This document shows, piece after piece, positions 45,627-53,735 of a stretch of 64,000 bases of DNA. The position numbers and the translations under genes were made by a program. The stretch comes from Bin80 sp964503085. GTDB lineage: Bacteria; Bacteroidota; Rhodothermia; Rhodothermales; Bin80. Each line of letters opens with the position of its first letter. Position 1 is the first letter of the stretch. The notes under the pieces are model-generated. The model was given only the letters and a program-made list of their open reading frames with translations, was not told where the DNA came from and did no database searches. The stretch lies in the NCBI GenBank assembly GCA_964503085.1, contig CAZCYQ010000001.1, positions 62,001 through 126,000 of the forward strand, written 5' to 3'.

Positions 45627-47360
45627 ATGCCAAAGGTCATTATAGACGGAGAGGAGTACGCGTTCGAGGGGCGGCCGGGTTTGCTACAGTTTTGTCTGGA
45701 TCAAGGCATAGAACTACCCCATTTCTGTTACCATCCATCCATGTCTGTACCGGCAAATTGCCGGCAATGTCTTGTGGATGTGGGAGCACCAGTGCGTGAT
45801 CGGGAGACGGGTGAGTTTCAACTGGACGAAAATGGGGAGAAGGTCGTACGGTATTTCCCCAAACTGCAGACCAGTTGCAGTCACGTGATATCAGATGGGC
45901 AGGTTGTTCATACTGCACGCTCCAGTGAAAAGGTGGAGAGAGCTCAGCGCGACACAATGGAGTTTCTGCTCATTAACCACCCGTTAGACTGCCCCATATG
46001 TGATCAGGCGGGGCATTGCCCCCTGCAGATACAGGCCTATAAGTATGGACCGGAGGGATCGCGCTTCGAATTCCGCAAAGTTCATAAGCCCAAGAAAGTC
46101 AAGCTGGGGCCGAATGTTGTTCTGGATGCTGAGCGATGTATCAATTGTACGCGATGCGTCCGCTTTACAGATGAGATTTCCCGGAGTGGGCAGCTTACAA
46201 TCATTGAACGCGGTGTCAAGAATTATCCGATTACACCGCCGGGCGTTTCGTTTGATGAACCCTACTCTATGAACGTGATTGACCTGTGCCCAGTCGGTGC
46301 ACTTACATCGGCAGATTTTCGGTTCCAGGCACGGATCTGGGAAATGGCCAGTGCGCCGTCCATTACCACGACGAACGCCAAGGGATCGAATTGTTATTTG
46401 TGGGTGCGTGACAATCTGGTGATGCGAATGACTCCGCGTCCGAACCCGGATGTTAATGAGTTCTGGCTTCCAGACGAAGATCGCCTGACCTATAGGTGGT
46501 TTAATGAGAACCGCCCCTGTGGACCTGCTGCTTTGAACAAGTCGGGGGCGTGTTCCTGGGATGAGGCAGTCCAAGAGACCGCAGAAATCCTGAAGAATAC
46601 AGGTAAGGAGACACTGTTCCTGGCTTCGGCGCGTGCAACGGTTGAAGATAACTGGATGTTGATGCAGCTTGCGGAAGCTGTTGGTGGACAGGTTGCCGGG
46701 TATATCCCTCACGTTGAGCCGGGCCATGGGGATGGATGGTTGCGAACAGATGACAGGGCCCCCAACAGTCAGGGATGTGCACGGTTAGGACTACAGCCCA
46801 TTGATTTGAAGTTGTGGGGTGCACGCCTTGAGGCAGGGGAGGTTCAGGGGCTCTATGTGTTAGAGGATGATCCTGTTGCTGCAGGACTTTGCAGTGCGCA
46901 AGCATTGGACAATGTACAGGTGATACTGCACTACTACAATACGACCAACCAAACCCTGCCCTCAGCTAATGTAGCCTTGCCGGCCGCAACGGTTGCGGAG
47001 ACGATCGGTACATTTGTTAATGAAGCCGGGCGCGCACAACGTGTAGTGCCTGCGAAGGCCATCAAAGGTGTCAATCGTACACTCATGATGCAAATGGGGG
47101 TGAGCCGCGCCGATCAGCACGGTACACCCTTTGACCGCTGGCACAATGAATCCCATTATGTGGACTGCAAGCCAAGTTGGGAAATCATTCCCCTTGTAGC
47201 GCGGATCCTGGGTGTAGAGATTGCCGCACAAAGCCCCAAAAAAGTCATGCAGCACATCAGTGCGTCCATCCCGGCATTCACCGGAGCAACTTACAAGGCA
47301 ATGGGCCTGAGTGGTGTGACGCTTTCCCCCGTTGAAACAGAGGTTGCCAGTCAGAGGTGA
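45627..47360 (+). CDS. nuoG: NADH-quinone oxidoreductase subunit G
   Basis: The 577-residue subunit is the largest Fe-S subunit of the peripheral arm. An N-terminal plant-ferredoxin-like [2Fe-2S] domain has HFCYHPSMSVPANCRQCLVD cysteines, then the His-Cys box HPLDCPICDQAGHCPLQ, the [4Fe-4S] motif CINCTRCVRFTDE and CPVGAL. The molybdopterin-oxidoreductase-like C-terminal part is short and lacks cofactor residues, as in most NuoG. The start at 45627 (MPKVIIDGEEYAFEG) is the standard N-terminus. The stop overlaps nuoH by one base. Confidence 0.95.
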   Translation: MPKVIIDGEEYAFEGRPGLLQFCLDQGIELPHFCYHPSMSVPANCRQCLVDVGAPVRDRETGEFQLDENGEKVVRYFPKLQTSCSHVISDGQVVHTARSSEKVERAQRDTMEFLLINHPLDCPICDQAGHCPLQIQAYKYGPEGSRFEFRKVHKPKKVKLGPNVVLDAERCINCTRCVRFTDEISRSGQLTIIERGVKNYPITPPGVSFDEPYSMNVIDLCPVGALTSADFRFQARIWEMASAPSITTTNAKGSNCYLWVRDNLVMRMTPRPNPDVNEFWLPDEDRLTYRWFNENRPCGPAALNKSGACSWDEAVQETAEILKNTGKETLFLASARATVEDNWMLMQLAEAVGGQVAGYIPHVEPGHGDGWLRTDDRAPNSQGCARLGLQPIDLKLWGARLEAGEVQGLYVLEDDPVAAGLCSAQALDNVQVILHYYNTTNQTLPSANVALPAATVAETIGTFVNEAGRAQRVVPAKAIKGVNRTLMMQMGVSRADQHGTPFDRWHNESHYVDCKPSWEIIPLVARILGVEIAAQSPKKVMQHISASIPAFTGATYKAMGLSGVTLSPVETEVASQR

Positions 47361-48391
47361 TGAATCTATCGCCCGGTTTATTGGCCTTAGTGGCCTTCGG
47401 TATTATTAATGTTATGCTGATATCAGCATCCTGCCTAGTGTATGCTGAACGTAAAGTATCTGCCTTTATTCAGAACAGGCCAGGCCCTAATCGGGTTGGC
47501 CCAGGAGGGTTTTTTCAGCCGTTTGCAGATGTATTCAAGCTCGTGTTCAAGGAGGACACGGTTCCCGAAGGTGCAAGCAGGTTTGTGCATGCCCTAGCCC
47601 CGGTCATCATGGTCGTTATAGCGATGACGGTTCCGGCACTGATTCCGTACGCACGCGGAGTTGTGATTGTGGACAGTGCTGTAAGCGCACTTATCATCCT
47701 GGCGCTAACGAGTATATCGGTGTACGGGGTCACGCTTGCGGGCTGGAGTAGTAACAGCAAGTTTTCGCTTTTGGGTGGCTTGCGCTCGAGTGCGCAGATG
47801 ATTTCGTATGAGTTGTCGATGGGTTTGGCTGTGGCAAGTGTGGTGGTCACGGCTGGATCCCTAAGTGTTGTAGAGATTGTAGAGAATCAGGCTGCAGGTG
47901 GAGCAATCCTGGGATGGAATGTCTTTCGCAACCCGATCGGTGCGATTATTTTTATTATAACGGCTTTTGCGGAGACAAACCGTGCGCCCTTTGATCTACC
48001 TGAAGCTGAGCAGGAGCTGGTAGGTGGATATCATACCGAGTACAGCGGTATGAAATTTGGCATGTTTTTTCTGGCCGAGTACGTTAACTGGTTCGTAGCC
48101 TCCTTTGTGATTGCAACTTTTTTCTTTGGTGGCTACCTCATCCCGTTTGAACCGCAGCTACTTGCAGCTTTTCCTGGGCTTGAGGGTTCTGTTTGGCTCG
48201 GACTTATGCAGGTCGGGAGTTTGCTTCTAAAGGTTGGTTTCTTCGTATTTTTGTTCTTGTGGGTACGTTGGACGTTACCTCGCTTTAAGTACAATCAGCT
48301 TATGCAGATTGGCTGGAAAGTGTTATTGCCGGTTTCACTTGTGAATGTGCTCGTGATGGCGCTCATCGTTGCGCTCTTTGCTGGTGTATAG
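47360..48391 (+). CDS. nuoH: NADH-quinone oxidoreductase subunit H
   Basis: This 343-residue membrane subunit (ND1 type) connects the quinone site to the membrane arm. Signatures are YAERKVSAFIQNRPGPNRVG, the acidic loop AETNRAPFDLPEAEQELVGG and YHTEYSGMKFGMFFLAEYVN, with eight or so transmembrane helices. The start overlaps the nuoG stop (TGATG). It is the last complex I gene here: rpe follows after one base, and nuoI-N are not in the window, so the operon is split. Confidence 0.97.
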   Translation: MNLSPGLLALVAFGIINVMLISASCLVYAERKVSAFIQNRPGPNRVGPGGFFQPFADVFKLVFKEDTVPEGASRFVHALAPVIMVVIAMTVPALIPYARGVVIVDSAVSALIILALTSISVYGVTLAGWSSNSKFSLLGGLRSSAQMISYELSMGLAVASVVVTAGSLSVVEIVENQAAGGAILGWNVFRNPIGAIIFIITAFAETNRAPFDLPEAEQELVGGYHTEYSGMKFGMFFLAEYVNWFVASFVIATFFFGGYLIPFEPQLLAAFPGLEGSVWLGLMQVGSLLLKVGFFVFLFLWVRWTLPRFKYNQLMQIGWKVLLPVSLVNVLVMALIVALFAGV

Positions 48392-48392
48392 T

Positions 48393-49052
48393 ATGCTGAT
48401 TGCTGCATCCATTTTATCCGCTGATTTTGCCAGATTGGAGGCACATGCAGCGGAAGCTGTGGCTGCCGGGGCGGACTGGTTGCATATAGATGTGATGGAT
48501 GGGCATTTTGTACCAAATCTGACCTTTGGTCCACTAGCTGTCCGTGCGCTTCAATCACTTAAGATTGAGACTGGCGTAACACTGGATACGCATTTAATGA
48601 TCTCCGAGCCGGAGCGGTATCTGGAAGAGTTTGCACAGGCAGGATCAGACATAATCACAGTTCACGTGGAAGCCTGCAAGGATGTGGGGGCTGCACTTCA
48701 TAAAATTCGTTCTCTAGGTTGTAGGCCAGGACTCACCCTTAATCCAGATACGTCGCTCAATCAACTGGAGCCTTGGCTGACCGAGATAGATGTAGCTATG
48801 ATCATGTCAGTATATCCAGGGTTTGCTGGTCAGTCTTATCTGCCTGAGTCCAATGGACGCATAAGGGAATTGAAGGTGATGCTAAACCGGGCTTCCAGTA
48901 AGGCATTACTGGAAGTAGACGGGGGGATCAAGCCGCACAACGTACACGAACCTCGCCAGTGTGGTGCGGATGTCGTGGTCGCTGGCAGCGCCATTTTTGG
49001 CGGATCAATACCAGATCGCATTGCGCAGTTGCGTGGCAATCAGCCCCTGTAG
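48393..49052 (+). CDS. rpe: Ribulose-phosphate 3-epimerase
   Basis: The 219-residue TIM-barrel enzyme interconverts ribulose 5-phosphate and xylulose 5-phosphate. Signatures are ASILSADFARLEAHA, the metal-binding HIDVMDGHFVPNLTFG, DTHLMISEPERYLEEF, MSVYPGFAGQSYLPE and EVDGGIKPHN. The start at 48393 follows the nuoH stop by one base. Its last codons and stop (TAG at 49050-49052) lie in the first ten bases of the downstream tRNA-Arg gene, so the mRNA for rpe and the tRNA precursor must share those bases. Confidence 0.95.
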   Translation: MLIAASILSADFARLEAHAAEAVAAGADWLHIDVMDGHFVPNLTFGPLAVRALQSLKIETGVTLDTHLMISEPERYLEEFAQAGSDIITVHVEACKDVGAALHKIRSLGCRPGLTLNPDTSLNQLEPWLTEIDVAMIMSVYPGFAGQSYLPESNGRIRELKVMLNRASSKALLEVDGGIKPHNVHEPRQCGADVVVAGSAIFGGSIPDRIAQLRGNQPL

Positions 49053-49115
49053 CTCAACAGGATAGAGCGACGGCCTCCTAAGCCGTATATCCGGGTTCGA
49101 GTCCTGGCGGGGGTA
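49043..49115 (+). tRNA. tRNA-Arg (CCU)
   Basis: The 73-nt cloverleaf has acceptor GCCCCTG/CGGGGGT (first pair G-T), D-arm GCTC/GAGC, anticodon stem ACGGC/GCCGT with loop CTCCTAA (anticodon CCT), T-arm CCGGG/CCTGG, and A as discriminator; CCA is not encoded (CTA follows). The 5' ten bases are also the end of rpe, including its stop codon, and folK starts 7 bp downstream. The tRNA may be cut from a polycistronic nuo-rpe-folK transcript by RNase P and RNase Z. Confidence 0.93.
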
Positions 49116-49122
49116 CTAAATT

Positions 49123-49653
49123 ATGATGCAGACTGCCTACATCGGCTTGGGATCAAATCTGGGAGACCGGCTCGCATGCTTACGCCAGGCAGTAGCCGGG
49201 TTGCGGCGTATAGCTGCTCTCGTTCGATGCTCGCCTGTGTACGAAGGATCTGCACACACGCTTGCGCCCAATGACATGTCGCCTGATTTTCTGAATGCAG
49301 TCGTCGAAATACGGACAGATCAAAGTGGAATGGATTTGCTGGAGGCCTGCCAGAATATTGAGCGGGAGGGTGCTCGCTGTCGCCGAGTACCCTATGCACC
49401 TAGGACAATTGACCTTGATATTCTTACATTCGGGGGCGTAACGTGCAGCACAGATCAACTCATATTGCCGCATCCTAGGCTCCAAGAGCGGCGATTCGTG
49501 CTACAGCCCTGGTTTGATCTGGCGCCTGAGGCTTATATTCCAAGTCCAGTAGATGCAACTGTATCTGCAGCACTTGCCAACTGTAGAGACAAAGCCGATT
49601 TAGTCAGGACGCCGTGGTTGCTTATGATGACAGAAAATGAAATCAGCGTATAA
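49123..49653 (+). CDS. folK: 2-amino-4-hydroxy-6-hydroxymethyldihydropteridine pyrophosphokinase
   Basis: The 176-residue HPPK transfers pyrophosphate from ATP to the pterin in folate synthesis. Signatures are TAYIGLGSNLGDRLACL, SPVYEGSAHT, FLNAVVEIRT and the ATP-binding TIDLDILTFGG, followed by LPHPRLQERRFVLQPW. The start is 7 bp after the tRNA-Arg gene; a second ATG at 49126 is equally possible. The tRNA 3' GGGGG (49109-49113) lies where a ribosome-binding site would be. The last 17 bp overlap the next gene. Confidence 0.93.
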   Translation: MMQTAYIGLGSNLGDRLACLRQAVAGLRRIAALVRCSPVYEGSAHTLAPNDMSPDFLNAVVEIRTDQSGMDLLEACQNIEREGARCRRVPYAPRTIDLDILTFGGVTCSTDQLILPHPRLQERRFVLQPWFDLAPEAYIPSPVDATVSAALANCRDKADLVRTPWLLMMTENEISV

Positions 49654-50326
49654 GGGCCGTACGGATACCTTGCCAGACAATCTTCGTTACGTGGCAATAG
49701 AGGGCGTGATTGGAGTTGGTAAGTCGCAACTCGCAAGTCTCTTAGCCAAGCGTTTTGATTTGCGACTTGTCCTGGAGGATTTTGAGGAAAACCCTTTTCT
49801 TCCCCGATTCTATCGCAATCCCTCACGGTGGGCCTTTCAGACACAGATTGCGTTCCTGACCAGCCGCTACCGACAGCTGTCGACCCTTCGTACGCTGGAT
49901 TTATTTCATAAGGGGGTGGTTACCGACTACTCATTTGACAAGGATCAGATTTTTGCCCATATGTACCTCAGTGGCGAGGAGGTGTATTTGTACGACAAGT
50001 TGTACATGCAAATGGAGACGAGTACACCGAGGCCAGATCTGATCATTTACATACAATCCAGCCTTGAACGTTCTCTTGAACGAATTCGTGAGCGAGATCT
50101 TCCGTATGAACGCGGAATCGACATGGACTTACTGAAGCGTCTGCAGGAAGCGTACATGGACTATTTTTTCCGATATACAAAGAGCCCGCTGCTGAACGTT
50201 AATATTGAGCAGATGGATTTTGAGCGACGGCCCGAGGACTTGGACGAACTGTCTCGCATCATTGTAGAGACTGATCACTACGGGATCACGTACTTTAACC
50301 CAAGCAAGCCGGCATTATTCAAGTGA
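49637..50326 (+). CDS. Deoxynucleoside kinase
   Basis: The 229-residue protein is a deoxyadenosine/deoxyguanosine/deoxycytidine kinase-type enzyme of the P-loop NMP-kinase fold. The P-loop is EGVIGVGKSQLA, the DRS-type motif appears as VTDYSFDKDQIFA, and the lid region has RIRERDLPYERG. The acidic base catalyst would lie in LEDFEENPFLPRFY. It salvages deoxynucleosides to monophosphates; the exact base cannot be told. It overlaps folK by 17 bp, an arrangement common in Bacteroidota and relatives. Confidence 0.9.
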   Translation: MKSAYKGRTDTLPDNLRYVAIEGVIGVGKSQLASLLAKRFDLRLVLEDFEENPFLPRFYRNPSRWAFQTQIAFLTSRYRQLSTLRTLDLFHKGVVTDYSFDKDQIFAHMYLSGEEVYLYDKLYMQMETSTPRPDLIIYIQSSLERSLERIRERDLPYERGIDMDLLKRLQEAYMDYFFRYTKSPLLNVNIEQMDFERRPEDLDELSRIIVETDHYGITYFNPSKPALFK

Positions 50327-50912
50327 GGATTATAGACCTAAGCGCCAGATAGTCAGCACAAAGAAAATATCGGGTAGCTACGATCCCTGAAATTTGCCTG
50401 TCTGGACTTGCTGGACGGCGTAGATGAAGTTGCTTTTGCGATTTTCTCCGGTGTTGCAGGAATAGGCCCCTGCAAGTTCAAGCATAGTTCACGCCAGGAC
50501 GGCCACACTGCTTTTTAGTTGTTCGGTCTACTTATGTCAACCGGTTTGTTTGGTTGGCTAATTCATTGAAGGAGAGGTCGGACTGAACGTAAAAAGGTCA
50601 CTTCAAAGCTGAATTGAATGATGCTCACACGGCCCCGTTTGGCAGAATGGGAAATGTCTCGTGCGTATTTGCGGAACAGTGTTTGCAGTTGCAGCATAGG
50701 GTATTTCAGATCATGGCACGGTCCGGTGCGGTTTCCGATGTCGAAAACTTCACAACAGACACCATGTGCCCGACAAAACCGTTTCTGGCAGAACACAGTT
50801 GCGAGCGTGGGCGTTCAGACTCGAGTGGAGACATTCTTGCACGGAGTTAAGGTCCGATGAGAATAACAAAGGGTACGACACACAGATGCGTTTTACATCA
50901 GCGATCATCTAA
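50327..50912. other. Intergenic region, no gene seen
   Basis: The 586-bp gap has only short overlapping frames without domain character. No hairpin or clear promoter was picked out. Confidence 0.5.
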
Positions 50913-51125
50913 ATGAAGCTCCTGTCTGGTATCCTGCTTGCGGCAATTGGGTATTTTTTTGTGAAGGCAGTTTGGCGGCTGTTCAAGGCAGTGGAGGCAG
51001 ACAGGCCAACTCGCAAGCCTCCTCGGGCCACATCGTCCTCCGAGTTTGAGGAGGAAAATTTTGATATAGAGGACGCTCGCTGGCACGATCTGCCCGGAGG
51101 CACTAAACCCCGACCCCGAGCGTGA
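50913..51125 (+). CDS. Small membrane protein, unknown
   Basis: This 70-residue protein has one hydrophobic segment (SGILLAAIGYFFVKAVW, residues 5-21), then a basic linker and a charged tail (EFEEENFDIEDARWHDLPGG). No named family was recognised with confidence. The start is ATG at 50913, preceded by no strong ribosome-binding site. Its end overlaps the convergent tonB-like gene by 23 bp. Codon use and the coherent amphipathic design support a real gene. Confidence 0.6.
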   Translation: MKLLSGILLAAIGYFFVKAVWRLFKAVEADRPTRKPPRATSSSEFEEENFDIEDARWHDLPGGTKPRPRA

Positions 51126-51771
51126 GAGTTATTTCATGAGTGCTCTCAACAGTAGCCCCATCTTTTCGTGCCGGCCGGAAGAGGTATCGCATGGCGGCAC
51201 TCATAGCGGCTTCTTCCAATCCATATCCGAGGGCATCAACCAGCGTCCGAGTATTGTCCCTATGGTTCAGTAGGTAGCGCTCAAGAATTTGTGCTGACTG
51301 CACGCGTCCTCGTTTGTCTATCACGAGGTCAAGGACAATTTCTGCCTTAATGTTGCGTCGATTAGCAGCTCTGGGATATTCAGGTACGGCTATGCGAATT
51401 GGTTTTGGTGCCTCGGTTGCAGCAATTCCGGTTGACGGAGCTCCTTCGGGTTCCGTCGGCATTTCATCCAATGATGGACCTGTAACCGTGAGAGGATCTA
51501 GGTCAAGCAGGATATCCTCTTCCAGGATAGTGTCGTCTGGAGCAATTACTGGAGGCAGGGGAGCAGGAGGCGGGGGAGCACGCCGTGTTTGGCGAGTGGA
51601 GACAATCTCCTCCATCTGAATGACTTCCGGGCGGGAGTAGAGGATGTCAAGCGGTTTTGGTTCAGATGCAATGGGCCAGAGCTTTATACAAAGCAGGATC
51701 AGCACCTGCGCCGCAATAATACTGGCAAACAGGCGTAGCGAATAAGAATCACCGTCAAAGTGGCGCCGCAT
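51103..51771 (-). CDS. TonB-like energy transducer
   Basis: The 222-residue protein has a single N-terminal membrane anchor (LFASIIAAQVLILLCIKLW), a proline-rich periplasmic stretch (APPPPAPLPPVIAPD) and a C-terminal TonB domain (VPEYPRAANRRNIKAEIVLDLVIDKRG split around AEIVL, ending LRPARKDGATVE-like and ITLTLGVGV). It links ExbBD proton motive force to outer-membrane receptors such as the two encoded at 33.5-39.3 kb, though it is not adjacent to them. No exbB or exbD is in the window. The 3' end overlaps the small convergent gene by 23 bp. Confidence 0.85.
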   Translation of the reverse strand: MRRHFDGDSYSLRLFASIIAAQVLILLCIKLWPIASEPKPLDILYSRPEVIQMEEIVSTRQTRRAPPPPAPLPPVIAPDDTILEEDILLDLDPLTVTGPSLDEMPTEPEGAPSTGIAATEAPKPIRIAVPEYPRAANRRNIKAEIVLDLVIDKRGRVQSAQILERYLLNHRDNTRTLVDALGYGLEEAAMSAAMRYLFRPARKDGATVESTHEITLTLGVGV

Positions 51772-52631
51772 ATCCAGAAAGTCTGTTGTGCACCTCGCAA
51801 CTCTTGTCTATAGAAGTATAGACGTAGTACAGATTGGGGGATTATACCCTCGAAATCAAGATTTGATGGCTTAGCAGCCCACGTTCGTCTTTGTTAGTAC
51901 GGTATTCTGCATAGAGGATGTTTCATTGAGCCCTTCTCCGTTGGGTCAATCGGAGGTCAATCCGAGATATCCACATGATACTTGCTGTTCTCATTCAGGT
52001 ATGGTATCTGAGCTAGATGCTTCTGTGCGTAACCACTTCAATCCATTTACTACGGACTCACAATTTGATCAGTCGGTCGGCGGGGAGTAGCTGTTGGTCT
52101 GCATCAGGATTTCATTGTCCTTTGATACGCGCAATTGATTGCATCAACAGTAGGCTCAGATTTCGCAGAATCTTCCAGACGGTCAAAATCGTGGTCGCAA
52201 CGAAAATGATTACAATGCGCGCTTAACTCAAAAGCGAAACCTGCGGAAACAGACGGTCACATAAAAGACCCAGGCAAAACCCCACCGCCATTTGTGCCAA
52301 TATTGCTTCAGATCTCCACTGGATCTCGTCAATGGACACGCTGGAAGCCCCCGGCGTTCAACAGCGGGGCGAGTGGCAGCCTATCACCTACCCGTACTGG
52401 TGCGGCAGGATCTTCTTGTGCTTGCCAAGAATCTGACGACACTTTCTGCATACGGCGGCTGACTATCCCCTTCTTGTGCAAAGTTCGATGCTCAAGATTC
52501 GGTATCGTGCAAGTGGAAAGCTTGGAATATCGCTATCGTGCGTATCTTCCCGTTATTGTCAATTACATACGGCTTGAGGCCTTTCTGAATTTCGATAGGA
52601 TCTTTTTGAGGAGTACATAAACTGAGATATA
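51772..52631. other. Intergenic region, possible decayed coding sequence
   Basis: This 860-bp gap before carA has short open stretches (for example 52017-52226 and around 52265-52460) that read as fairly protein-like peptides but have no proper start or family. They may be gene remnants; nothing is supportable as an intact gene. Confidence 0.45.
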
Positions 52632-53735
52632 ATGGGTTTTGAACCACAATCCTCCAAGTTGGCGCTAGCCGACGGAACAGTAGTGGTGGGCACAGCCATC
52701 GGTGCCAGTGGAGAAAGCGGTGGCGAACTCTGCTTTAATACGAGCATGACAGGGTATCAGGAAATCCTTACTGATCCATCCTATCACGGGCAGATCATGA
52801 TGATGACCTACCCCCACATAGGCAATTATGGTGCTCACGACGACGATACGGAAGCGGCTAAACCGATGGTTTCTGCCTTGGTTGTGCGGGCCTTTTCGCG
52901 TGAATATTCCAATTTGTTGGCACAGGAGTCCCTACACAACTATATGGACAAGCACGGCTTGGTTGGCATCACAGGTGTAGATACCCGCAAACTGGTTCTA
53001 CATATTCGGGAAAGTGGTGTCATGAACGCCGTGATTTCGTCTACAGATCTGGATGATGCTTCGCTAGTGGAAAAGGCACAGGCGTGGCCTAGCATGGATG
53101 GCCTGGAGTTGGCCTCGCGGGTAACCTGCAGCGAACCATATACCTATTCGGATACGGATGGGCCCCGCATTGCGGTATATGATTTTGGGGTTAAAACCAA
53201 TATTCTGCGTACGTTTGCAGCCTTGGGATGCAGTGTTAGGGTTTTCCCCGGACAAACATCGCTCAAGGACGCGCTGGCTTGGTCGCCCGATGGTTTGTTC
53301 TTTTCGAATGGTCCGGGGGATCCAAGAGTCATGCCGGAAGCAATCGCCTGTGTCCGGGAAGCAATGATGACCGGCATACCGCTCTTTGGAATTTGTCTAG
53401 GGCACCAGCTTATGGCTCTGGCACAGGGAATTGATGTATTCAAGATGTATGTAGGCCATCGAGGTGCTAACCAACCTGTAAAAAACATGAAGACTGGCAG
53501 GGTAGAGGTAACCACGCAGAACCATGGATTCTCGGTAGATCCAGATTCCGTATCCAGCGAGTTGGCGAACATCTCCCACATGAACCTGAATGACCAGACA
53601 ATAGAAGGTCTGCGCTTTGAAGGTTTTCAAGGATTCAGTGTTCAGTATCACCCAGAGGCATCTCCAGGGCCCCATGACAGCCGCTATTTATTTGAGGAGT
53701 ACTTGCAGATGTGTTCAAAATCAGATTTTGGTTGA
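52632..53735 (+). CDS. carA: Carbamoyl-phosphate synthase small subunit
   Basis: The 367-residue glutaminase subunit supplies ammonia for carbamoyl phosphate in arginine and pyrimidine synthesis. The N-terminal domain has LADGTVVVGTAIG and CFNTSMTGYQEILTDPSYHG; the class I GATase domain has FSNGPGDPR, the nucleophile cysteine in FGICLGHQLMALA, and the His/Glu pair in QYHPEASPGPHDS. Length is normal. The stop overlaps carB by one base (TGATG). Confidence 0.97.
   Translation: MGFEPQSSKLALADGTVVVGTAIGASGESGGELCFNTSMTGYQEILTDPSYHGQIMMMTYPHIGNYGAHDDDTEAAKPMVSALVVRAFSREYSNLLAQESLHNYMDKHGLVGITGVDTRKLVLHIRESGVMNAVISSTDLDDASLVEKAQAWPSMDGLELASRVTCSEPYTYSDTDGPRIAVYDFGVKTNILRTFAALGCSVRVFPGQTSLKDALAWSPDGLFFSNGPGDPRVMPEAIACVREAMMTGIPLFGICLGHQLMALAQGIDVFKMYVGHRGANQPVKNMKTGRVEVTTQNHGFSVDPDSVSSELANISHMNLNDQTIEGLRFEGFQGFSVQYHPEASPGPHDSRYLFEEYLQMCSKSDFG

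Noticed and set aside
45984..46727. Long frame antisense to nuoG
   Set aside because: It lies wholly within the well-supported nuoG gene and has no family character.
49043..49115. tRNA-Arg considered as an integration (att) site
   Set aside because: No integrase gene or repeat of the tRNA 3' end is present downstream; folK and a kinase gene follow normally.
52017..52620. Protein-like stretches before carA considered as a pseudogene
   Set aside because: No family could be recognised, and several frames compete, so a decayed gene cannot be told from chance.
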